64,000 nucleotides of DNA from Dimorphilus gyrociliatus (lineage: Eukaryota; Annelida; Polychaeta; Dinophilidae), in assembly GCA_904063045.1 (NCBI GenBank), contig CAJFCJ010000002.1, positions 2,909,891 to 2,973,890 on the forward strand, read 5' to 3'. Every line of letters starts with the position of its first letter. The first letter of the stretch is position 1. Of this stretch, positions 1 to 8,810 are shown one piece after another. The notes beneath the pieces were generated by a model, which saw only the letters and a program-made list of their open reading frames with translations, searched no databases and was not told where the DNA came from. The translations under genes were made by a program, and so were the position numbers.

Positions 1-65
1 AATAACAAATGTGGGTCAGTTATAAATACTTTACAATATACAGTACATATTTCAACTAAAAAACG

Positions 66-118
66 TTTAGAAAAAGTACTGCAGTTGGATTTTATTGACC
101 TGCAGTACTTTTTCTAAA
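66..118. repeat. Perfect 19-bp inverted repeat (hairpin)
   Basis: Positions 66-84 (tttagaaaaagtactgcag) and 100-118 are exact reverse complements with a 15-nt spacer. A second, nested pairing exists between ttggat in the spacer (85-90) and atccaa just after the right arm. No gene overlaps it. It could be a small foldback element or a cruciform/hairpin upstream of the transporter gene; no target-site duplication is evident. Confidence 0.85.
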
Positions 119-247
119 TCCAACCAAAAATGTACTTTTTTATTGTTAGAGATAAATCTTTAAATTTATGCAAATTTGTGCATTTGATAAAGAATAGATG
201 CTAACAATTCAGTCTTATCAAGCTTTGCACTCTAACGTATTGTGAAA

Positions 248-2148
248 ATGTCCTTAAATCCTAAACAAGAATATAATGATATTATCACTTTTTATCAATC
301 TTTACTTTATACTATTCTTGGTGCTAGCCAATTTCTTGGTGTTGAGATTATATTAATTAACTACTTGATAACGAAACAAAACTTTTGGTGCCGTATTAAG
401 GAGCTTGAAAAATTCTCTTTCCATAGGCAAAAACTAATTGCAATTCCGAATTATGACAATTCTTTGAGTCGGTGTTATAAGTTCCCTTTGAACTATTCTT
501 CGTACTCTCTGACTGAGTTTCTCAACTGGGACGAAGATAAGAGGGACAAAATCGGCAGATTGTATAACTACAAAAACTCTTGGACTGAATGTCAAAACGG
601 ATGGATTTTTGATAAAAGTATCTTTACGTCTACAATAAGCGAATTGTGGAGTCTGGTCTGTGGAAATAGTTGGATTATACCTCTGATATCATCTTTTTAC
701 ATGTTGGGACGATGTTTGGGTTATTTTGGCGGCAAATTAATGTCCGATAAATTTGGTAGGAAAAAATCAATATTGATTTCCTTACTTGTAAGATTAGCAG
801 GTGGTTTTCTGGAGGCTTTCTCTCAAAATTATATCATCTTTTCAATTGGACGCTTCATACACGCTTTCGGAACAATGAGTTGTAATTGTTCAGCTTTCGA
901 ACTAGGTTGTTTTTTTTTTTTGTTTTTTTTTTATCTAAAGTATATTAATGATGTAAAACTATCTTCCTTTATGGACAGTTTGTGATTTCTCTAACGGAAC
1001 AAATAGATTTATACTGAGCTTATTTTGGAAATTCCTGTTTAGTTTGGGAATATCAAATCAAGCTATAATCTCTTATTTCATTCGAGATTCTTTTATTTTG
1101 CAACTAATCGCTATTATACCCATTTCTATCCTGCTCTCTTATTATTTGTAAGACTTCAACTATACAAATATCTTTATGATATTATGCAGTTTTTCTCAAA
1201 TGTAGCATTTTGGATGAATCTCCTCTATGGCTTATAAATACTAAGAATTTAAATGAAGCTACTTCTATTATCCAAAAAACTGATCAAATCAATGGAAAAA
1301 TACCGACAAATTTACATATAGATTTATTTTCAACAATTACAAGTTCAAAAGATATTCGTCTAATTGAAAATGTTAAAAAAAGGGCCATTTTATTTAGCTA
1401 TACTTCGTAGGCTTTGTATTTAAATATAAGATTATTTTGGTATATAGCTTAGAATTGATAATATTTTTCTTAGATTTGCTAGTAGCCTACTTTATTTTGG
1501 TCTATTATTAAATATTCCATCGATGAGTGGGAATATATACTTGAATGGCTTTTTAATGGGCATTGCAGATATACCTTTTCTTTTAATAGGTAAGCTATTT
1601 ATCTCAAATAATTGACTATTAGAGTATTTAATACTTTGTAGGTTTCTTTCTGAAGAGGAAAATAGGAGTAAGGCACCTGTTGGGAGGATCTTTCATTTTG
1701 GCGTCAATATTTGAATTTATACTAATTTGGTTAATAATAAAGAAACGTTTGTTCTGCAAAGAAAGTTTTTTTGGAATTTATATTTGTCCTATTTCGGCAG
1801 AATCAATTATTTGGACGACAATCATCGTACTTTGTGCCAAAGCGTCTATTTCCCTCTCGAACGCATTGAATATTTCAGATATTATAGGGATATTTTCTTT
1901 CAAAAAGAGAAATTTTGGGCTTATAATGATAATAATTTCAAGTAGTGCGGGAGAGATTATAGCACCTTTCATCGGAGATTCTATAGTAAAACATTTCTTA
2001 TATACTATTTCTTTTAAAAGTACATTAATAATAAAATATGTACAATTTCTAGGCAGTTTTTTGGAAAGGCCTTCCTTCAACGATATACTGCATAGTCAGC
2101 CTAACAGCTGGTATTTTTATGTTGAAATCAACCGAAACACTAATTTAG
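248..2148 (+). CDS. SLC22-type (organic ion) transporter, 6 exons
   Basis: Major-facilitator carrier of the SLC22 organic cation/anion family, a 12-helix plasma-membrane transporter. Proposed exons are 248-905, 979-1147, 1206-1406, 1474-1589, 1642-1985 and 2053-2148; the phases agree and give 527 codons before the stop, close to the usual 540-560. Family marks seen: FWCRIKEL after the first helix (HWCR-type), the GWIFDKSIF..STI..W.LVC segment, DKFGRKKSI between helices 2 and 3, ESPLWLI after helix 6, YFGLLLN...GNIYLNGF at helix 7-8, and a RNFGL...SSSAGEIIAPF segment in exon 5. Exon 6 gives LTAGIFMLKSTETLI before the stop. The in-frame GTG at 242 is upstream of the first ATG (248), which I chose. 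The extracellular loop is cysteine-poor compared with vertebrate members. Substrate cannot be told from sequence. Confidence 0.85.
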
Positions 2149-2464
2149 AAACATATTTGATAAATCAGTTTTTTTTCTTATCTCTATCTCAAGTATATGA
2201 TGTGCCTACATCATCATATTTTCGTCATATGTTACAGTAACAGCTTAATATATTGTAGAAAATAAAAATTATTTTTGAATATTTACTGCTTATTGATTGT
2301 CTGAAAATACACCGATGTAGTGAACATAGGAAACATATTAAAAGTTACTGTAATTGACTAATACTAGACTAATACTGTTTGCTTTCTATCACAGAGGGCG
2401 TATCTCTGTAAAGTACATAGTTTAATTTGTATAGTTATTGCATTGCCTGTCTAGTATTGAAATA
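2149..2464. other. Intergenic spacer, transporter to sulfatase
   Basis: AT-rich 316-bp gap between two genes on the same strand. It should hold the 3' UTR of the transporter and the promoter of the sulfatase. I see no conserved motif or further gene. Confidence 0.5.
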
Positions 2465-4568
2465 ATGCTACAAGATATTCTAAAGTATCTTTTAGTGTTT
2501 AGTTTCCATTATCCAATAAATGGATCGGATAAATCGAATATCGTCTTCATCTTAACTGATGATCAAGATGTTGTGCTTAACGGAATGGTAATGGTCCATG
2601 ATTAGAAATTTAATATTCCTTTCTTATTAATAATATTTATTTATTACAGGAACCAATGCAATTTGCTAGAGAATTGATTGGTAAACATGGTGCAACTTTT
2701 GAAAATATGGTAGATTTATATATTCACATTTATTCTATGGTACGCGATAGGATAATAATATATATTTTCAATACCTTCAGTTTACAGTTTCTCCCCTTTG
2801 CTGTCCATCTAGAGCATCAATTCTTACTGGTAGATATGTTCATAATCATGGTGTTATTAACAATACAATAAGTGGAAATTGTAATTCTATAAAATGGCAA
2901 AAAAGAAGTGAACCTAATACATTTGCTCCATTCTTAAAAAAGTATGGATATAAGACATTTTTCGCTGGAAAATACCTAAATCAAGTAATTTAAACTAATA
3001 AACAAAAAATACCTAGTTAAGTAAAATAATATAAAATGTGTATAATAATAACTTTAGTACGGAAGGAAAGCTGTCGGTGGAACAAAGCACGTTCCACCAG
3101 GTTGGGACGAATGGAATGGTTTAAAAGGAAATTCCGTTTATTATAATTATACTTTATCCGTAAATGGTAAAAGAGAACGTCATTATGATAATTATAAAAA
3201 GGATTATTTAACAGATGTTATTGTAAGGCTTATCTCTACTTTTGAATTAATAATCCATAAAATTTGAAATGTTATTATTATAGAAACGAAGAGCTATGAA
3301 GTTTATTGATAAACAGACGAACGATAATCCTTTTTTTATGATGCTATCAACTCCATCTTGTCATGCACCCTTTACATCGGCACCCCAATATTCAAAAGAG
3401 TTTGCTAATAGAACAGCACCGAAAACAGGATCTTTCAATGTTCATGGAAAGGTAAAGAAAAACAGTTTTTTCATCTATATCTCTTTTACATTCTGCTAAT
3501 TTAAAGAACAAGCATTGGTTAATTGAACACGCAAAAACGCCAATGGGAAACACATCAATGAACTATTTACAATCAGCATTTAGAAATAGGTGGAGAACTC
3601 TTCTATCTGTAGATTCTATGATAAAAGAGCTTATAACAAACTTGGAAAACAAGCATTTCCTTGAAAATACATACATAATTTATTCATCGGACAATGGATA
3701 TCATTTGGGTGAAGTGAAGAAATTCAATTATTATTATTTTTTAGTATTTTTCTTTAAAACACACTTTAGGTCAATTTTCATTACCTACGGATAAAAGACA
3801 ACCTTACGAATTTGATATTAGAGTCCCTTTATTAATAAGAGGTCCTAGAATTAAGAAAGGAATTAAATTGAAGGTATTTTAATGGGACGAAGTGTCAAAT
3901 TTTTCACTTAACTATTTTATTTAAAAACAAATATTTCAGCATTTAGTCTCCACAATCGATCTCGCCCCTACCTTTCTTTCAATAGCTTCTGAAAAGAGAA
4001 GAGGCAATCCTTGGAAAATGGATGGTCGATCTTTGTTAAATATATTAAGACATCCGTATTCGTACAAGTATAAATACTACAATAACGTCTCAGTATGGAG
4101 AGATAGTTTATTGATTGAACATAATGGGGAATATGATATAGCTACTAAAAATTGCCCCATGATAATTGATAAGAATATGTCAGTGAGTAACTTAAATTCT
4201 ATTAAATAGAATTAGTAATATATTAATAAATTTTGTTTAAATACAACAATAGCACTGTTATCCAGAAATGAATTGTGCATGCGAAGATTCCAGAAATAAT
4301 ACCTATACATGTCTAAGGTATTTACCTTTAAGCGAAAAAGGTAATTACCTCTATTGCGAATTTAAGGATAACCAAGTTTGTATTATTAATTAACGATTAA
4401 GAAATTAAATTTAATTGGAAAACTTTTTATTTCTAGCGCAAAAAGGAGATTTACAATCTTGCTATTGATCCTGATCAATTGATTAATGAGGCTAAGAGTT
4501 CATCTAAATCGTTAATAAACTTTTTTAAATCGCTTTTAGAAACTTTAAAAGAGGAATATAAACAATGA
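2465..4568 (+). CDS. GNS: N-acetylglucosamine-6-sulfatase (GNS), 10 exons
   Basis: Lysosomal sulfatase that removes 6-sulfate from N-acetylglucosamine in heparan and keratan sulfate. Proposed exons: 2465-2587, 2650-2709, 2781-2984, 3058-3222, 3284-3451, 3507-3708, 3770-3873, 3940-4182, 4253-4375, 4437-4568; total 1524 nt, 507 aa (human about 552), all phases consistent. Seen in order: weak N-terminal hydrophobic segment (LKYLLVFSF), the metal-binding ILTDDQD, the sulfatase signature LCCPSRAS whose first Cys is converted to formylglycine in this family, [51 protein letters not shown], and [14 protein letters not shown] after an intron. All catalytic elements I can check are intact. The last part of exon 9 and exon 10 are duplicated at 8198-8463. 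Confidence 0.92.
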
Positions 4569-4687
4569 AAACAAGATTGCAAAATCACCATCAGTAATAC
4601 TATTCCTGTTTATAATTTATGCAATTAATAGACTTATAAATTACGTCCTTCAAACTATTTCAATTGTACTTATTATGAAATTTACAT
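4288..4687 (+). repeat. Left unit of duplicated GNS tail (parent copy)
   Basis: This stretch (end of GNS exon 9, last intron, exon 10, 3' flank up to atgaaatttacat) reappears at 8198-8466. The repeat retains the intron, so the duplication was DNA-based and not through mRNA. The second copy lacks about 130 bp corresponding to roughly 4502-4634. Confidence 0.85.
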
Positions 4688-4693
4688 ATAACC

Positions 4694-6037
4694 ATGGTTA
4701 TTTTGTTGACTTGTACTATGGCTTCGTACAGTAGAGTGAACTCTGAAAGTATTTTACAGAATATTGCCAGTTATAAAGATTGTTCCATACAAAATAAGAA
4801 AATATCAAGCATTACAGCTGGGAAGGCTAATTTCAGGTACAGAAAAGAAGACAATTCCGCTCATTGTGACGTATGCAAGGCCAAAATTACATTTTGGGAA
4901 GATATTGTAGATCCCTTTGCTGTGCACAAATCAAGTTGTGGTTATTTGAAAGAATATAGATCTAGAATAACATTAATTAAATTGCCTACTCAGAATGCAA
5001 GAGATATGATACAATCTTTCTCCAAAAGTTTTGGAATTAAACAAAAGCATTCTTATAAACCATTCTCTGACACAATTGAAGAGTCTTATAAGAATTTTCC
5101 GAAGCCTCATTTAGTGAAAAAGTTAATCGACGCTAATTTTTGGTATACGAATATAGGTGACTCATGTATATGCGTAGTCTGTAAATTGATTGCAAAAGAT
5201 TGGAATGAAGAGAAGCCTATTAATATCCATTTTAAAAAAGCAAAACACTGCAAATTTATACAAAGTTGGTATTCTGATGAAGATTGTCCCAAGTTTAACT
5301 ATACGGACACTCTTGCTAGATCTTTCACTGATAAGGAATATCATTATGTACCAGGACTATCGAAAATTGATTTAAATAATATTACCGTTAACGAAGAACT
5401 TGTTGAAGAGGATACTATAGATCATGAACCAAAGAATAGGAAATTGAAATCATTCGCCAAAAGAAGAAAGAGTTTGAACAAATTAAGGTTATCAGTTGAA
5501 TACAAAAATGAATTGGCAGCAGCAGGATTTTATTGTGACACGATATCTGAACAGAACAGACAGTATCTAGTGGTATGTTATCATTGCAAAGCACAGATAA
5601 GAACAAATAATGAACATGTAAATCCAACGATTTTTCACGCAATGTGGCATCCATTGTGTGCTTATATCATTCGAAGATGTGGTCTTAACAATGTAAGGCG
5701 ATTTGCTTCACTACCAAATTATTTAAACAAGAAAGATACGTCAGATGCTATTGCTGATACTCCACCCCAAACTGAGGAGGACTATAGGCTACGAAATGAT
5801 GCAATTAAACAAGCCAGGCGTTGCATGACTATTAAAAGTGATGGAAGGCGTTGTGTAGAAACAAGTAACATCATCAGATTGCCCTGTAGATGTTTGAAAC
5901 TTTGTGATTATTGCGCTGAAAATGTTATCTATTGCAAAGTATGCAAGCGTGTCATCTGGAGAAGAGTAAAATCTATAATTAGTCAAGTTCAAAACCAGAT
6001 TGCCGACGGTCTAGGACTGTTGGTTTGTGAGTTTTAA
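4694..6037 (+). CDS. IAP-type protein, 3 BIR + RING, UBA lost (copy 1)
   Basis: Inhibitor-of-apoptosis family protein, 447 aa, intronless. It contains three BIR zinc modules (the second and third with the normal C-x2-C...H-x6-C pattern) and a C-terminal IAP-like RING. From about residue 30 to 320 it matches the second copy at 8811-10394 with only a couple of residue changes (V/M in the first BIR, N/D after the third). The UBA-like segment is missing: the sequence passes from the post-BIR3 linker straight to DAIADTPPQTEEDYRL. The RING is altered (PCRC for PCGC) and the usual IAP ending is replaced by a longer tail containing SQVQNQIADGLG. Role would be caspase or signalling control by ubiquitin ligation, but missing UBA and changed RING make activity uncertain. 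ATGs at 4694 and 4718 are both usable. Confidence 0.75.
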   Translation: MVILLTCTMASYSRVNSESILQNIASYKDCSIQNKKISSITAGKANFRYRKEDNSAHCDVCKAKITFWEDIVDPFAVHKSSCGYLKEYRSRITLIKLPTQNARDMIQSFSKSFGIKQKHSYKPFSDTIEESYKNFPKPHLVKKLIDANFWYTNIGDSCICVVCKLIAKDWNEEKPINIHFKKAKHCKFIQSWYSDEDCPKFNYTDTLARSFTDKEYHYVPGLSKIDLNNITVNEELVEEDTIDHEPKNRKLKSFAKRRKSLNKLRLSVEYKNELAAAGFYCDTISEQNRQYLVVCYHCKAQIRTNNEHVNPTIFHAMWHPLCAYIIRRCGLNNVRRFASLPNYLNKKDTSDAIADTPPQTEEDYRLRNDAIKQARRCMTIKSDGRRCVETSNIIRLPCRCLKLCDYCAENVIYCKVCKRVIWRRVKSIISQVQNQIADGLGLLVCEF

Positions 6038-6175
6038 AATTAACTTGTGATTTTTTTTTTGATATTTCTCCATATTTAAATTGCTTTTATATAAATGTAT
6101 ACCTCTGCTGCCATCACTTTTTATAAAACCCCAAATATTTAGGGAACCATTTGCCTCTTTAAAAGTTTTTTTTGC
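6038..6175 (+). other. Spacer between RING copies
   Basis: AT-rich, with a T-run near 6051-6060. The open frame running through here from 6081 is only the lead-in to the RING remnant that follows. Confidence 0.4.
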
Positions 6176-6510
6176 ATATCATGTGATAAGGGGGACTGTA
6201 AAAATATCTCCCCTTCCCGCTATTCCCGATCTTCCACCCAAAACTGAGGAGGTCTATAAGTTACAAAATTACGTAATTAAACAAACCAGGTGATGCAAGA
6301 ATATTAAGAGTGATGGAAAGCGTTGTGAAGAAAGAAGTAACATCGTCAGTTTGCCCTGTGGATGTTTGGCACTTTGTGTATTTTGTGCTGATGTTGTTTT
6401 CTATTGTAAAGGATGCAATCATGTCATAAGGGGGACAGTAAAATTGATAACCAGCCAAGTTCAAAACCAGATTACATACTAGCTACGGGACTATTGGATG
6501 TGAGTTTTAA
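6176..6510 (+). pseudogene. RING-end remnant of IAP gene
   Basis: Tandem relic of the 3' part of the IAP gene. It begins within the UBA-RING linker (LPPKTEEVYKL) and has a TGA at 6291-6293 just before the first RING cysteine; the rest of the RING (CKNIKSDGKRCEE, SLPCGCLALC) is open but orphaned. It is closer to copy 2 than to copy 1, and has the same SQVQNQI tail followed by a stop. A third scrap of the tail (gtcaagttcaaaatcac) is at about 6631. Not expected to be translated as a working protein. Confidence 0.8.
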
Positions 6511-6639
6511 TATATCCGATAGTTGTTTAAGAAGTTCAGGCTGAAATAAAGAGAAGAAGCATAATTATGACTACAAAATTGACGTAGATTTTACACAGTA
6601 AAATATATAACTTGTGATTTGAATATCATTAGTCAAGTT

Positions 6640-7590
6640 CAAAATCACCAAAATTTTTTATTAATGCGTAAGAGTGGCATTTTTCCAACGAGCTCTGCCC
6701 GAACGTGCGAGGAGCGTGGCACCAGAACCAGCCACAGTTCCACCACGAGAAACAATAATTGGCAGGAACTGCAGTTCGGAGAAGATGGAAGAGCGTTGGA
6801 ACCACTGACCATTAATGTTCGTCATATGCACGAACCATTTTCCCTGCTCCGTTCAGCCATTACTGAGCCCAGAGCTAGGGAATTCGCCAAGCTAGCTGAA
6901 CAAGGGAGGTCCTTCCAAGACACGTCCCTTCACCCGATTTCGAACCACTTTACTTACACAGGCTTCGGCCTTCGCTACAAGGACTATAGATTCGTCTATA
7001 GGGCCCGGTTAGGTAGTCTACCCGTCAACGCCGTTAAATACCGGTTTAACAACAACCGCACCTCCCCGGAATGCCGGCGTTGCCAATTCCAAGTTGAATC
7101 CTTGAAGCATGACCTTAACAAACTGCCGCACCGGTTACGGCCTCTAGGGCGATAGGCATAACGCCATTCAGGACAGACTAGTCAAAGGCACTCGTCTCCC
7201 TCAGGAAGCGACGATCTCGGTCAATCGTACCATCCGCGAGTCTGGTTCCCGCCTTCGGCCGGTCATTGTTGTCCGTAATGGCTCCAGAATTGATATAATC
7301 GACATTGCGGTTCCCTTTGAGCGCCCCGGTACCTTGGCCAAATCTGCTGAAGAGAAGGTAACTAAGTACCGGGTACTCCAGACCGAGCTAGAGACCAATG
7401 GCAACACTGTCGCATTTTGTCATTCGTTGTTGGGTCGCTGGGCGCCTGGTACCGCAATAACCAAAAATTTATGTAAGCTCTTGGCATAGCACGTGGCTAC
7501 CGCAAAATGTTATCCCAACTTTGCGTGGCTGAAGCAATTAAGGGCTCCACAGATGCCTATGATGCCCACATCGATGGACACTATAATTAA
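6640..7590 (+). mobile_element. Dead non-LTR retroelement 3' part (restriction-like endonuclease)
   Basis: GC-richer than its surroundings. The first frame (6619-7155) encodes the end of a reverse-transcriptase polyprotein: a region ending in FGLRYKDYRFVYRARLGSL followed by a zinc knuckle beginning CRRC with a downstream His. Around 7105-7150 the frame is lost and there is a TAG; the following frame gives RHNAIQDRLV, then IDIIDIAVPFE and a K-x3-KYRVL segment, the pattern of the R2/NeSL/CRE-type restriction-like endonuclease, ending at a stop near 7488. The N-terminal reverse transcriptase is absent. So this is a truncated, frameshifted copy of an RLE-class LINE. Confidence 0.75.
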
Positions 7591-7667
7591 CCATCTAACC
7601 TCCCAGCCCTTGACTCCATAGAAATACCTTATTCTACCGTTCTATCTGCTAACTACCATACTCACCA

Positions 7668-8060
7668 TTCAAGGAAAAGGAGGACAAGTTCGGGACGCCA
7701 CCTCTTAATCTGGAGTCTGGGCCTACCACGGATGAATCTTCCTTAATAGAGGACGACTCGGCATATATTAGTGACTTGTTGTTCAACACCGGGTCCCTCT
7801 CTTCTACTTCGTTCAAGTCTAAGTCTACACCGCCATCCAAGATCCGCATGGTGCCTCTCTCGGACGTCCGCCTATCTACTGATCCTGCACAGGACGATTC
7901 CGTTGCTGATCTCGCTACCCCGCCCACCCCTGCTTCCGGTTTGGTGAGTACCCTTAACTATACTGTGTTGTCCAAAAAAGCGGTACCAGACAAATCGGTT
8001 GTTAAAAGCGCCCCAGCGGATGACGCACCCAACCGCTCTACCTCCGTAAAACTGGGTTAA
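7668..8060 (+). mobile_element. Ser/Thr/Pro-rich open frame, probably retroelement 5' ORF piece
   Basis: An open frame of about 130 codons with no obvious start, rich in Ser, Thr, Pro and Asp (for example KSTPPSKIRM). Its base composition matches the endonuclease fragment to its left and differs from the host sequence on both sides. I do not recognise a domain. It may be the N-terminal part of the same or a second element; 8061-8190 has similar composition but no long frame. Confidence 0.4.
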
Positions 8061-8197
8061 GAGATCCCTTCGCTACGCGCGATCCCCCATTCTTTCTATA
8101 AATCAGACCGACGTAGGAAAAACCCCTGAAACCTCTCAAAACGAGTTTACCTACATTGCCTTACGCGGTCACTAGGTCGGCCCCTCCATATGCAACA

Positions 8198-8463
8198 TTC
8201 AAGAAATAATACCTATACTGTACATGTCTAAGGTATTTATCTTTAAGCGAAAAAGTAACTATCTCTATTGCAAATTTAAGGATAACCAAGTTTGTATTAT
8301 TAATTAATGATTAAGAAATTAAATTTAATTACAAAATATTTTATTTCTAGCGCAAAAAGGAGATTTACAATCTTGCTATTGATCCTGATCAATTGATTAT
8401 TGAGGCCAAGAGTTATAAATTACGTCCTTCAAACTATTTCATTTGTACTTATTATGAAATTTA
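8198..8463 (+). pseudogene. Duplicated 3' end of GNS
   Basis: Second copy of the end of GNS exon 9, the last intron and exon 10 (compare 4288-4687), about 5% diverged, with a 4-bp insertion near 8217 and a deletion of about 130 bp that removes the end of the reading frame. Upstream exons are missing, so it is a passenger of the segmental duplication that made the second IAP gene. Confidence 0.88.
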
Positions 8464-8810
8464 CATGTTTATTCATGAAATTAAAAAAATCAGTCATCAG
8501 CATAAAAGAAAAAACGTCTTAACTGCTCTCCTGTAATGCATTCGAGAGAATGTTTAACCATAATAGAAGAACCACATAACCATACTATCAACCACGAATA
8601 GTATGATTCTCTCCAGAGAGCGTGTAATCGGTTTTTCGAGAAACTGTAAAAAAGTTACATTTGTGGTTTGCCCTTTCATAGGCTAAGGGCGACCATAGAA
8701 AAGATATATATCGATCTACCTTTATACACATATAAAAATTTTGTTTCATTTGTTTTCAGCTACTGAAGTTTAAAGAAATCAAATAAAAACATTCTTTTAA
8801 TCAAATATGA
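8464..8810 (+). promoter_or_regulatory. 5' flank present only at IAP copy 2
   Basis: About 345 bp that separates the duplicated GNS tail from the second IAP gene and is absent from copy 1, where the GNS tail joins directly to the start codon. It contains nested inverted repeats: gagagaat (8544-8551) with attctctc (8606-8613), enclosing catacta (8581-8587) and tagtatg (8599-8605). A pyrimidine-rich tract ending in tgttttcag near 8759 looks like a splice acceptor, so a 5' UTR intron is likely. I infer this is the original promoter/leader lost from copy 1. Confidence 0.45.

Noticed and set aside
242..244. GTG as start of the transporter
   Set aside because: An ATG is available two codons later (248), the normal eukaryotic choice.
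1680..2240. Transporter ending at 2240 in one frame
   Set aside because: An intron at 1986-2052 changes the frame; the spliced ending LTAGIFMLKSTETLI fits the family better.
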